A DNA stretch of 64,000 bases from G965197555 sp965197555 (lineage in GTDB: Bacteria; Chloroflexota; Dehalococcoidia; Lucifugimonadales; UBA3495). The notes below the pieces were generated by a model. The model was given only the letters and a program-made list of their open reading frames with translations. It searched no databases and was not told the DNA's origin. Both the position numbers and the translations under genes were made by a program. Positions 25,309 through 33,922 of the stretch are shown here, piece after piece. Each line of letters opens with the position of its first letter. The stretch's first letter is position 1. Location: assembly GCA_965197555.1 (NCBI GenBank), contig OZ240213.1, positions 4,030,001 to 4,094,000 of the forward strand, read 5' to 3'.

Positions 25309-25554
25309 ATGGAATTGTACCAGTTGGACTGCATCTTGCATGAACCCTGTGAAGACCAGGGGTGGCTCTTCATGGCCGAGATACCGGCGTTGCCGGGGTG
25401 CCGGGCGTGGGGGGAGACCGCCAACAAGACCCTGGCCGAACTGTCCACGGTAGCGGAGCAATTCCTACTATCCTACAAAGACCGGGGCAAACCCTTGCCG
25501 GAGGACATAGCCCGGTCCCGGACCGGGCAGGGCAGCATCTCCGTGGCCGTATGA
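25309..25554 (+). CDS. hicB: HicB-type antitoxin (short form), copy 2
   Basis: MELYQLDCILHEP... is a clear paralog of the 12236 gene (MDIYQLNYILHEP). It keeps AEIPALPGCRAWGET and the following helix. AGGGAG precedes ATG 25309; upstream ATGs are less likely because the paralog starts at the equivalent position. Its stop overlaps hicA by four bases. No DNA-binding domain is fused. Confidence 0.85.
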   Translation: MELYQLDCILHEPCEDQGWLFMAEIPALPGCRAWGETANKTLAELSTVAEQFLLSYKDRGKPLPEDIARSRTGQGSISVAV

Positions 25555-25760
25555 CCTACCGGGAACTAACGAGAAAACTCAGAAGGTTGGGATGCGGCTT
25601 TGACCGCCAAGCAGGGGGTTCCCACGAAATCTGGATCAACCCGGCCAACAACCAAGAAACCACTGTTCCAAGACACGGCAACCGGGACCTGGCCACTGGA
25701 ACCGTCCACGGAATCCGAAGAGACCTGGGTATCGGCAGACGGGAATTTGATCGGGCATAG
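25551..25760 (+). CDS. hicA: HicA-type toxin, copy 2
   Basis: MTYRELTRKLRRLGCGF, GGSHEIWINPAN and VPRHGNRDLATGTVHGIRRD align residue by residue with the toxin at 12478. The catalytic His (SHE) is kept. Start is in the ATGA overlap with hicB. Two similar pairs in one genome raise the question of cross-neutralisation. Confidence 0.88.
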   Translation: MTYRELTRKLRRLGCGFDRQAGGSHEIWINPANNQETTVPRHGNRDLATGTVHGIRRDLGIGRREFDRA

Positions 25761-25795
25761 AAAGGGGAAAACTGACGGGTGGGGGAGGTAGCCCA

Positions 25796-25861
25796 ATGCG
25801 AAAGGCGCTCTACATCAGAACGTTGATACTGCGGGGAGGCAAGATAGGGATCGTGGATTAG
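25796..25861 (+). pseudogene. Truncated second copy of the short antitoxin-like gene
   Basis: Excellent ribosome site (GGGGGAGG) and MRKALYIRTLILRGGKIGI, then an early TAG after 21 residues. Matches the first half of the 25134 product. Confidence 0.45.
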
Positions 25862-26219
25862 AGACCGTTGCAGAAATAGTTGACTTTGAATACAAGCCGC
25901 CGTCAGCCATCCCTGAGGACGTGGTCAATGCCCCGCCGCCCCAACCGTGCAAGGCGGCTCCGCCCGGGAATCTCACCCGGGAACACCGAACTGGTCCCCG
26001 CTCAAGCTACCGAAACAGCCTGAACCGGATTGGGTCTGCGTCTCCGCGTCCCCAGCCGGTGCTGCGCTGCAAGCGCCGGTCCCAGCTGCCCCGAGATTGC
26101 TCCCCAGTACGTCCACACGTGCTTCACCCGCTTCTTCACGGGTAGGGTGAAGGTGCCGTGAACGCCATTGCCTACTGTCTAGACCCTTAAATATTGTATT
26201 AATTCTCTATAATCCTAAC
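25862..26219. other. No recognisable gene
   Basis: Decayed-looking G+C-rich sequence after the antitoxin fragment. The last 60 bases are AT-rich (AATATTGTATTAATTC) and form the promoter or end region of the IS607 fragment at 26220. Confidence 0.45.
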
Positions 26220-26350
26220 ATGGCCTTCCTCCCCAGCCGCAAGGCAGCAGCCATTTTAGGGTTGCACCCTCAAACCCTCCGGAACTATGCTGGCCAAGGT
26301 AAAATCCCCTACTACCGCAACTCAGCAGGACAGAGGTTATACGGTCATCA
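26220..26350 (+). pseudogene. IS607 TnpA N-terminal fragment
   Basis: MAFLPSRKAAAILGLHPQTL...YYRNSAGQRLYG is the MerR-like DNA-binding domain of an IS607 recombinase different from the neighbouring copy. The match stops near 26345, exactly where the tail of the opposed tnpA gene begins, so it is a junction of two IS607 elements. Confidence 0.75.
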
Positions 26351-26938
26351 TGCTTCTCTTGCTGCCGCCAACGCTCGTTCCGCACGACGCCGCGCCGAAC
26401 GTCTTCCGTAGAGCCGGGCGCACAGTGACGTCATGACCTCGGTTACGTCCCTCACCGGGTCATCCTCCAACTCCCCGTCCTCCATCACCAGAATGCGTGC
26501 TCCCCGTCCCGCCAGCGCGGCCTCCACATACTCAAAGCCGAAACGGCAAAGCCGCTCCCGGTGCTCCACCACTATGGTCCGGACGGTTTGGTCCGCCACC
26601 ACACGCCGCAACCGGGAACGGTTGCCGTTCAACCCGGAACCAATCTCCTTGACCACATCGTCAGGCCGGCATCCCTGCCGTGTGGCCCACTCGACGACCC
26701 GTCCCACCTGCCGGTCCAGGTCCTCCTTCCGGTCGGCGGAAGAAACCCGCGCGTAGACCACACAACGCCCGTCGTTCTCCGGTGGAACCACCACGTAGTA
26801 GCGTCCGTTGGGAAGCTGTTCAATCTGAAGCTCGGGGGGCAACTTGCCAGCGTGGTGCATACGCGCCGTGGTGGCCTTGTCTAAGCCGTAAAGCCGGCCC
26901 CACGCCGTAAGACTGATGCGGCGACTAATCACATCCAT
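26348..26938 (-). CDS. tnpA: IS607-family serine recombinase (TnpA), second copy
   Basis: 196 residues, colinear with the 104-694 copy: winged/MerR-type domain (RLYGLDKATTARMHHAG), catalytic VVYARVSSADRKEDLDRQ and VEHRERLCRFGFEYVEA. The stop overlaps an ATG (26346-26348) that would start tnpB, but that frame ends after three codons (ATG ACC GTA TAA) at the junction with another IS607. tnpB has therefore been deleted. The recombinase itself looks intact. Confidence 0.92.
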   Translation of the reverse strand: MDVISRRISLTAWGRLYGLDKATTARMHHAGKLPPELQIEQLPNGRYYVVVPPENDGRCVVYARVSSADRKEDLDRQVGRVVEWATRQGCRPDDVVKEIGSGLNGNRSRLRRVVADQTVRTIVVEHRERLCRFGFEYVEAALAGRGARILVMEDGELEDDPVRDVTEVMTSLCARLYGRRSARRRAERALAAAREA

Positions 26939-27026
26939 TCCTAACTCTTATTTGCTAAATTATCAACAGTTGTTAACCCCCGTTGAAGTTCTTCGTCGTT
27001 GCCAGTGACGCGGAGCCCTATCCGGC

Positions 27027-28052
27027 CTATCCCGGCAACTCCGTGATCGATATCCAGCCAGGCCCGTTGCCCAATGGGACTGTCTCGGACAGGGTCAGCA
27101 CGCCGGAATCAGGATTGATGCTGAAGATGGCCATTTGACCCGAGTCTTGGCCGGCCGAGTAGATATACCGGTCGTGAGGCCCCAGGCATAGCGCGTTTGG
27201 TCTGGCTTCAGAGGCAACGATGCCGTTGGAGGCCAATTCGCCGGTGCCAGTGTCCACCGTGTAGCAGGCGATGCTGTCGTGGCCCCTGTTCGGCGCGTAC
27301 AGAAACCTTCCCGACCCCGCGACCTGAATCTGGGAACAGGTGTTCCTCTCGGCAAACCCTTCCGGGGGAAGGGTCGTGATGGTCTGGAAGAGCGACAGCG
27401 TTCCCGCCGCGGTGTCCAGGCGGTAGCCGCTCACGCTGCACCCCTGCTCGTTGGAAAAATAGAGGACGTCCAAGGAGGGATGAAAGCAGAAGTGACGAGG
27501 CCCCAGGAATTCCTCCGGTTCCACTATGGCCGGAGAGTTGGGGGTAATGTGGCCCGTGTCCTCGTCAAACCTGAATTGCCAGATCTGGTTGGGGCCGTTT
27601 CCCGCGATGTGAGGCACGAAAGCATAGCTGTTGGTCGGGTCGGTCTGCATTGCGTGGGCCCCGGTCGCCGTTTCCAACGATACGACGGGCGGCTCTCCCA
27701 CCGACCCGTCATCCCCTATGGGGTGCACCGCCACGCGCGCGCCCTGGTAATAGGACGACAGCACGAACCTGCCTCGGCGGTCCGTGGCTACGTAGACCGG
27801 CCACGAATCCAGCGGCACCGACCCCGTCAGCGTGAGGCCTCCGCCGGACTGGTCAATCCGAAAGCTGGTCAATCCAGTGGTTTCCCGGGTGCCGCAATAC
27901 AGGTGATTGTGATCGGGGTTGATTGCCAGGGTAAACGGCCCGCCGGGCACGGACACGTCGTGCTGATGAGCGAGACCTCCGGTATCGGGGTCCACGGTAA
28001 AGACCGAGATTTTATTGTCCTCCTGGACGGCAACATACATGTAATAGGGCAT
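27027..28052 (-). CDS. Beta-propeller lactonase (6-phosphogluconolactonase-like)
   Basis: A ~341-residue seven-bladed propeller of the Lactonase (PF10282) family. Repeated blade signatures include ISVFTVDPDTGGL, YAFVPHIAGNGPNQIWQF, FLYAPNRGHDSIACYTVD and ALCLGPHDRYIYSAGQDSGQ. ATG 28052 follows AAGGAGGGAGCT; the open frame upstream is spurious. It lies 10 bp after the hydrolase gene on the same strand, so the two are cotranscribed. Many members hydrolyse lactones or other esters; the substrate is unknown. Confidence 0.85.
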   Translation of the reverse strand: MPYYMYVAVQEDNKISVFTVDPDTGGLAHQHDVSVPGGPFTLAINPDHNHLYCGTRETTGLTSFRIDQSGGGLTLTGSVPLDSWPVYVATDRRGRFVLSSYYQGARVAVHPIGDDGSVGEPPVVSLETATGAHAMQTDPTNSYAFVPHIAGNGPNQIWQFRFDEDTGHITPNSPAIVEPEEFLGPRHFCFHPSLDVLYFSNEQGCSVSGYRLDTAAGTLSLFQTITTLPPEGFAERNTCSQIQVAGSGRFLYAPNRGHDSIACYTVDTGTGELASNGIVASEARPNALCLGPHDRYIYSAGQDSGQMAIFSINPDSGVLTLSETVPLGNGPGWISITELPG

Positions 28053-28062
28053 AGCTCCCTCC

Positions 28063-28875
28063 TTAGTTGGTGCGCGAAGCGAGAAACTCCCGCACCTGTT
28101 GGGTACACCATTCCGGGTATATGGCATTGATGCCGTGGCCGAGGCCGGGATAGACCACCAACCGGGAGTCCGGCAACTGCTCGGCCATAAACCGCTGTTG
28201 CTCCAAGGTTGAGGTGGGCGATTCCTCTCCCACTAGGAGCAGCGTTGGGGTTTGGACCTCCTTCAAGTAGGGGCTGAAGTCCAAGGTGTCAAGGTATGCC
28301 TGGAGACTCCGTCCGATGGTGGAAGAAGTACGGTCCATTTCAGCGATGTACCACTCGACCAGGCCCTGTGGTGCCACTCGGGTGTCCAGACGGTTGTTGA
28401 TGGTTGCGGTGGACCAGGCTCCTACACTCCGGCTCAGTGCGGCGTCCCAGTCCCCTCCTCTGCCGGAGCGTTCCCTGCGAGGCAAGCGGCAGGGGGTGTT
28501 GCACAGCACCAGCGCCCGGGTCCGCCGGGGGTATTTGTGGGCGAAATTCAGCCCAAGGATGCCCCCGAAGGATTCTCCCACACACACCACATCGTCTATC
28601 CCCAGGTGGTCCAGGATGCTTACCAGGTCATCAACGAAGGTGTCCAGGGAAGGCTCGTATTGGTCCTCGTCAATGATGGACTCGCCCATTCCCCTCATGT
28701 CGGGACGCAGGATGCGGAATTCACGGGACAGCAATGGCACCCAGTTGTACCAGAACATGCCGCTCCGGGAGAACCCATGCTGCAACAGCATCGTCGGCGC
28801 GGACCGCCACGGATCGGTGAAATCGTCGTCGTAATAGTGGAGTTCCACGCCGGGGCCAACGCCCAGAAAGGCCAT
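28063..28875 (-). CDS. Alpha/beta hydrolase
   Basis: A 270-residue alpha/beta-hydrolase. It has the oxyanion segment LLQHGFSRSGMFW, the nucleophile elbow VCVGESFGGILGL (Ser), an acidic residue after strand 6 (LLLVGEESPT) and the catalytic His in YPGLGHGINAIYP. Similar to 3-oxoadipate enol-lactonase and haloalkane-type esterases. Cotranscribed with the lactonase downstream, which suggests sequential action on an ester or lactone. Start ATG after GGGGGCG. Confidence 0.88.
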   Translation of the reverse strand: MAFLGVGPGVELHYYDDDFTDPWRSAPTMLLQHGFSRSGMFWYNWVPLLSREFRILRPDMRGMGESIIDEDQYEPSLDTFVDDLVSILDHLGIDDVVCVGESFGGILGLNFAHKYPRRTRALVLCNTPCRLPRRERSGRGGDWDAALSRSVGAWSTATINNRLDTRVAPQGLVEWYIAEMDRTSSTIGRSLQAYLDTLDFSPYLKEVQTPTLLLVGEESPTSTLEQQRFMAEQLPDSRLVVYPGLGHGINAIYPEWCTQQVREFLASRTN

Positions 28876-29107
28876 AGCTGCGCCCCCGAAGCTTTAGAGT
28901 CCAGTATAAGGCAGTGATAGGTTTAGGTTAATGTTTCCCGCGTCCCCGCTCCCGATTCGCAGCTGTAGCTGTCCCCGGTCCAATTCCGGGCCACGGTCGA
29001 TAAACTCGCGCCCAGGACTTCCTCATACCACTCGCGGGCCCGCCAGTCGTAGAACCAGGTCCAGAGCAATCGCCACCGGTGCTGGGCCCAGACTCCGCCC
29101 GCACCGG
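28876..29107. other. Intergenic, with an unstarted minus-strand frame
   Basis: A minus-strand frame without start codon reads WRLLWTWFYDWRAREWYEEV between the amidase stop and 28920. It looks protein-like but has no ribosome site, so it may be a decayed gene end. Confidence 0.35.
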
Positions 29108-30514
29108 TCAGGCGTTGGGTGGGCGTTGATCGTGCCAGCGAGTGGCCTGTTCGTAGGCGTAGGCCACGTTCAGCACGGTCTGGTCGGCTCCGGGACGGCC
29201 ACCTATCTGCAGGCCGATGGGCAGTCCCTCGTCGCTGAAGCCGCAGGGTATGGATACCGCCGGAGCGCTGGCCAGGTTGAACGTCCGGGTCTGCAGGTAG
29301 CCCAGCGGGGTCGCCTGTTCCTTGCTGGTGATCACCTGGTCTTCGACGATGGGCAGGGCTGCCACCGAGGAGGTGGGAGTGACCAGAACGTCGTACCGTT
29401 CCAGTGCCTCGTGCACCTGGTTACGGAACATTGTCCGCAGCTTCTGGGCCTTGTAGTAGGCCTGGGCGGGTAATATGCTGCCGGTCAGCAGCCCGATGCG
29501 GTTGTTGTGACCGTAGTCCTGCAGCCGCTCCCGCACCCATTCCTTCATATTCAACGCCGGTTCGACCAGCAGCGGCACCTGGGACAGGACGGCCCCCTGG
29601 ACGGTCAGGGGAATCGAGACCCGCTCCACCGTCGCCCCCAGTTCTCCCAGCACTCCGAGAGCCTTCAGCACCGCGTCGCGGGTGTCTGCGGCGACGCCCT
29701 CGTCCTCCATCTGCTCGGTGATGACCCCGACGCGAATGCCCTGAAGATCTGGGTTCAGGCCCATCCAGAAGTCGGGAACGGGCCCGCGCCAGGTGTAGGG
29801 GTCACGCTCGTCGTGCCCTGCGATGGCGGTCAGGGTGATGGCCGCGTCTTCGACGGTCCGGGAAATCGGCCCCGCGGTGTCCATCGACCACACCCCGGTC
29901 ATGACGCCGTAACGGCTGACCAGTCCCCAAGTGGGCCGGTGCCCGACGAGGCCGCACCAAGTGGCCGGGAACCTTATCGAGCCGCCGGTGTCCTCCCCAA
30001 GGGACGTGGCGCATAGGAATGCGGCGGTGGCTGCCCCCGAACCGCCGCTAGACCCGCCCGTGCGGCGGTCAAGGTCCCACGGGTTTCGAGGCGGACTGAA
30101 CCGCTCAAACCCAGCCCCCATGGCGAACTCCGTCATGTTGGTCTTGCCCAGCAGCACAGCGCCCGCCCGTTTCAGGTTGGCTATGACGGTGGCGTCCTCA
30201 TCAGGCACGAAATCCGCCAGTATGCGGGTGCCGCCCGTCGTGCGGACGCCTTTCGTCCAAAACTGGTCTTTCACCGCCACCGGTATGCCGTGCATCGGGC
30301 CCCGGTACTCGCCGCGGGCGATAGCCTCCTCCGCATCGCGGGCGGACTCCAAAGCATCGCGCCTGGTGACGGTCAGGAATGCGTTGAACTTGAAGTCCAG
30401 CTCATCTATTCGGTCGAGGTAGGCCTGGGTAACCTCGACCGGGGAGACCTCGCGGGACTCTATCAGCCGTGAAACCTCTGTCACCGTCAGAAAGGGTAAG
30501 TCACGCTGGTCCAT
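29108..30514 (-). CDS. Amidase-signature hydrolase (GatA-like)
   Basis: 468 residues with the amidase-signature triad: Lys in GIPVAVKDQF, the GGSSGGSGAATAA loop with the cis-Ser and the nucleophile Ser in GEDTGGSIRFPA. GGAGGG precedes the ATG. Overall similar to GatA, but no gatB or gatC is nearby and the C-terminus (GLPIGLQIGGRPGADQTVL) is shared by catabolic amidases, so a free amidase is more likely. It is transcribed alone. Confidence 0.9.
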   Translation of the reverse strand: MDQRDLPFLTVTEVSRLIESREVSPVEVTQAYLDRIDELDFKFNAFLTVTRRDALESARDAEEAIARGEYRGPMHGIPVAVKDQFWTKGVRTTGGTRILADFVPDEDATVIANLKRAGAVLLGKTNMTEFAMGAGFERFSPPRNPWDLDRRTGGSSGGSGAATAAFLCATSLGEDTGGSIRFPATWCGLVGHRPTWGLVSRYGVMTGVWSMDTAGPISRTVEDAAITLTAIAGHDERDPYTWRGPVPDFWMGLNPDLQGIRVGVITEQMEDEGVAADTRDAVLKALGVLGELGATVERVSIPLTVQGAVLSQVPLLVEPALNMKEWVRERLQDYGHNNRIGLLTGSILPAQAYYKAQKLRTMFRNQVHEALERYDVLVTPTSSVAALPIVEDQVITSKEQATPLGYLQTRTFNLASAPAVSIPCGFSDEGLPIGLQIGGRPGADQTVLNVAYAYEQATRWHDQRPPNA

Positions 30515-30725
30515 TATGCATCCCTCCGGTACAGGCTCAGCCCATCCCCCCAGCGGCGTGTCGGAGGCGTGGAAGCTGGATGAGCGCGGCGTATTCGTCC
30601 AGTATAAACCTTACCTGTGGCGAAGTTCAGGAAATATGTCCGCCTAGCCCTGAGATAGCGACACGTCAACGGCGGCGAGGCCCTCGATGGCCAGGCCATA
30701 CCCCAGCATGTCCTGCATCTGACGC
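30515..30725. other. Intergenic
   Basis: Leader of the amidase gene up to the ISAs1 junction at about 30730. No gene or clear signal. Confidence 0.4.
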
Positions 30726-31118
30726 TTCATTTGTGAGAGGCGGCGCATCTGGACCGACGGGTCACTGGCCGTCTATCTCCGGCATGAGTTGGGCTTTCCT
30801 GGGGCAACGCAGGGGGTGATGGTGCAGAAAGTGAAAGCGGATATAGCCACCGGGGAGGTGAGCCGGGAGCACTGGTATCTGCTGACCAGCCTGAGTTCCC
30901 GGCAGCGTGGCCCGCGAGAGCTGCTGAGGCTGTTCCGCAACCACTGGAGGATTGAGAACAGCCAGCATCACGTGAAGGACCGCGGTTGGGATGAGGACGT
31001 CCACACCCTGCGTTTGGCAGGATGGTTCCCCCTCCGTATGTCCATGCCCCTGCGAGCCAAAACCTGCGCCTTCCGCCCAACCCAGACCATCGCCCGCCTC
31101 TGCGGTCAAGCCTCCTGA
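30726..31118 (+). pseudogene. ISAs1-family transposase C-terminal fragment, copy 3 (chimeric)
   Basis: Encodes ERRRIWTDGSLAVYLRHELG through SHWRIENSQHHV-type sequence to the common C-terminus. Up to about 30822 the DNA is nearly identical to copy 1. From there on it follows copy 2, including ~147 bp beyond the gene. A 60-bp in-frame segment of copy 2 (13270-13329) is missing, with CTGCG at both deletion ends. N-terminal half absent. Confidence 0.82.
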
Positions 31119-31216
31119 CTTTGCAATCGTCCTGAGGTTTGCCGGGATCGTATTGCCTAATTCATCCCGGCTCCATATGATGGCCTACGAATAACTATGC
31201 AGAGAAATCAGGGGAC

Positions 31217-31606
31217 TTAAAGGGTCACCACCAATTCAAAGGTAGTACTGCGTACAGTCCCCTTAGGTCCACCAGACTGTACTGAATTCATAACTCGCCC
31301 GTTGAGGGCTATCTCTGCGGCGTCCGCTCCCCCCATAGGGCTATCATCCGGCGTGGGTATGGAGTAGACGATGGCGGCCCTGCCGGGCTTGACCACGACC
31401 TCCTTGAAGGGGGCCTCGGGCTTGGCGGCCTCTCCAGCATCTTTCGGAATTGGGGCCGGTCGGCGATGCGCCCGCTCTCGCCCTCGTCCACGTACTCGCG
31501 AGCTACCAGGTAGCCGTCCTTCTCAGCGTAGTTCCTGAGCGCCCGAAGCCGAGCGGCCACGGACAGGTCAACGTCCTGGCGGTCGCTGCGAACCGCCATC
31601 GTCCGC
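31217..31606 (-). pseudogene. Serine site-specific recombinase with internal deletion
   Basis: The 5' part encodes SDRQDVDLSVAARLRALRNY and YVDEGESGRIADRPQFRKML, the N-terminal catalytic region of large serine recombinases. A frameshift gives PEAPFKEVVV, joined directly to AAIVYSIPTPDDSPMGG and AAEIALNGRVMNSVQSGGPK, the extreme C-terminus. About 350 residues in between are missing. The N-terminal Ser motif is replaced by the junction with the Nmad3 gene. The 3' end is the dispersed repeat also seen at 13.5, 17.8, 36.1, 41.0 and 63.6 kb. Confidence 0.75.
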
Positions 31607-32021
31607 GTACTTGCTCAACGCGCTGGAAGATCCCAAAGAACAGAAACAGGTCGCCACTGCCCACGCCTTGTTTCCGCAGGTGCCCTTGTTGAACGTCCGC
31701 TGCCGCAAACATTCCCCTTCTGCCTTCGATCTCACCTTGGAAAGGTTCCCGAATGTCGGGGCTGATGAATGCCCCATCCCCCGAAGTCCATTGGGTGGGC
31801 CGGTCGCGGGTCAGGTCCTCCACCACCTGACCGATGCTAATGGGGGCGTGCTCATCTCCGTGGTAAAGGTCTCCGTAGGTGACGGGCACATCCTCATCAC
31901 AGCCCGGGATGGGCAGTGAGTAAATGCTGCTGTCCGAGATGGGGCTGGGCACCCCTCCAAAAGGGTGTTGGACCCGACCCTGCCGGCTCGTGGTGTCAAA
32001 ACCCTTTCTGCTGAGGACCAA
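31606..32021 (-). pseudogene. Nmad3-like (nucleotide modification associated) protein, 3'-truncated
   Basis: From TTG 32021: LVLSRKGFDTTS, then GGVPSPISDSSIYSLPIPG, VTYGDLYHG, IGQVVEDLTRDRP and AAADVQQGHLRKQGVGSGDL followed by FLFFGIFQRVEQ. This order matches the Nmad3 family, predicted by others to act in nucleotide modification or restriction systems. The match ends at RGRWRF (about 31606), where recombinase sequence begins. The last ~100 residues expected for the family are missing. Confidence 0.7.
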
Positions 32022-32175
32022 CTTCCTCGCTTTAATATTGCCTCCGGTTGCTGACCTTTGCCTTTGTGCGTTGCGAAACGCTCTATACCGTTTTAACGTA
32101 GGAACTGTGGGTGCCGGGAGTTCCCTGCCGAAGGCAGCGAGTCTTGAGTCTGGGTGGCGTAGTCCATGAAGTAAA

Positions 32176-32214
32176 GCGAAGCCCCCGTCGCCGCGAGAGA
32201 GCCGGGGGCTTCGC
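32176..32214 (-). terminator. Strong hairpin, probable terminator
   Basis: GCGAAGCCCCCG (32176) pairs with CGGGGGCTTCGC (to 32214), a ~12-bp stem. It lies ~95 bp downstream of the lipoprotein gene's stop. No long T-run. Confidence 0.6.
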
Positions 32215-32308
32215 GTGGCAAATCTGTAGACGGGTTGTTTCCGCCGTTTGGCGGCGCTGGAGTTCCGCGCTGACTACAGCGTCGAGCATCTCCTCATGCC
32301 GGGCGGCT

Positions 32309-33697
32309 CTAGCCCGGCGGTCCTCCCATCATCGTCAGCCCGCACTCGGCTGCCGCATTGAATAGGGCCAGGGGCGGCTCTCCCTCTTTGGATTCCAGCG
32401 ATGCCGCGACTCCTTCGGGTCCGCCCAGCATGTTCATGACGCACTGCAGGCCTTCCCTGCCGTCAGGCTGCAGGTCCAGGGCCGGACTGGCAGCCTGCCA
32501 CTCCTCTTCGTTCAGGCAAGACAGCGTGATTAAGATTCCCGCCATGCCCTGGACCATGGCGGCTTCCTCGCCGGGTCCTTCCGGGTTGGTGACCATCATG
32601 GCGCGTAGGTCGAAGTTCCGGAACCCGGCGCTGACGCAGGCTGAGGTGTCACCGCTCAGCGGTCCGGTCTGGTCTGTAAATCCCTTCAGGAATATCTTCA
32701 GCAGGGTCTGGTGCTCCAGGCATCCAGCCAATGCGTTCCTTTCCTGCGGCGGCGCGAGCTCCGGGCCGTTCATCAGTAACTGCTGGGGGTCTCCGATTTC
32801 CGACAGACAGGACAGCTCGGCGTCGGACAGATCGGACGTGAGGAGCCCCGTGCCGTTCATGCCGGTGAGGCCGGGCATTCCGGGTCCCGGAGCGCCGGCC
32901 GTCTGCAGTCCGCATGCCATTGCGGCGTTGATGTAGGCCGTGGGAGGTTCACCGTCCCTGGGTTGCATCGCTGCGGCCGCTCCCTCGGGCCCGCCCAACT
33001 GGCTCGTCACGCATTGCAGGCTTTCCCGGTCGTCTGGTCCCAGGCCCAGGTGGGAGCTGGCAATCTGCCATTCTTCCTCGTTCAGACAGGAGAGCGTCAG
33101 GACGAATCCTGCCATGCTGCCCATCATGGCGGCCCCTTCACCGCCGGGTCCCATGCTTGAGGAGAGCAACACGGCGGCGATGTCAAAGTCCTGAAATCCG
33201 CGGCGGACGCAGGTGGATGTCTCTGCGCTCAGCGGCCAGGTCTGGCCGATGAGTCCGGTCAGGAACAGCCTCAGCAGCGTTTCGTCCCCCAGGCACCGGA
33301 CCAACTCCTGGGCATCCTGGATATCCTGTGGTGAGCCGGTGCCCGGGACGTTCATCAGCATCAGCACCTGCTGGGGGTCTCCGGTTTCCGATATGCAGGA
33401 CTGCTCACCTTTGGACAGCTGGGACATGAAGGCTTCCGGATCGTTCATGTCGAGGGGGACGAGCATTCCGGACTCCGGAGTTGTTTCCAGGGGCGCGGCG
33501 GTCGGTGCCGGCATTGCCGTGGGGATTGGGGCTTCGGTCGGCGCCGGGACTTCTACCGGAGCGGTGGTTGGAGCCGGAATGGATGCGGCCGTCGGGGCCT
33601 GGGCCGCGGCGGTTGGGGATGGACTCGTCTCCGGGCCGGAACAGGCCAGGAGGGTCGTCAGGGCGATGAAGAGCGCGCAATACAGTAGTTTCGACAT
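32309..33697 (-). CDS. Lipoprotein with two tandem copies of an unknown ~175-residue domain
   Basis: Signal peptide with lipobox (LTTLLACSG), an Ala/Pro/Thr linker (~20-75), then two homologous domains. Both carry LSxxExSCxSExGDPQQ, CLxxxTLLxxFLxGxxxQTxPLS, an FxxFD block and LSCLNEEEWQxAS, then LQCVxxxLGGPEGxAA and AxxCGL. The cysteines are conserved between copies and probably form disulfides. Function unknown; likely surface-exposed. The internal duplication is old (about half the residues differ). Confidence 0.82.
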   Translation of the reverse strand: MSKLLYCALFIALTTLLACSGPETSPSPTAAAQAPTAASIPAPTTAPVEVPAPTEAPIPTAMPAPTAAPLETTPESGMLVPLDMNDPEAFMSQLSKGEQSCISETGDPQQVLMLMNVPGTGSPQDIQDAQELVRCLGDETLLRLFLTGLIGQTWPLSAETSTCVRRGFQDFDIAAVLLSSSMGPGGEGAAMMGSMAGFVLTLSCLNEEEWQIASSHLGLGPDDRESLQCVTSQLGGPEGAAAAMQPRDGEPPTAYINAAMACGLQTAGAPGPGMPGLTGMNGTGLLTSDLSDAELSCLSEIGDPQQLLMNGPELAPPQERNALAGCLEHQTLLKIFLKGFTDQTGPLSGDTSACVSAGFRNFDLRAMMVTNPEGPGEEAAMVQGMAGILITLSCLNEEEWQAASPALDLQPDGREGLQCVMNMLGGPEGVAASLESKEGEPPLALFNAAAECGLTMMGGPPG

Positions 33698-33922
33698 GGC
33701 AGTGGTACTGTTCCTCAGATTGGGCAGTTTCCCATCAGTTGGATAATCCCGTTGCTCGATCGGTTATCTTGGGGGTTATCCGGTTATTTTCCGGGTTGCG
33801 ATGGACCGTCCGCCCCTTGTTGGGGCCGGTCCCGTGCCGGGCGTGGGGATGAGTCGGTTCTCGATCGCTTCCAAGAGGTTAATCATAGCCCATTTGAGTG
33901 GACTGATGGTGAAAATATGGTA

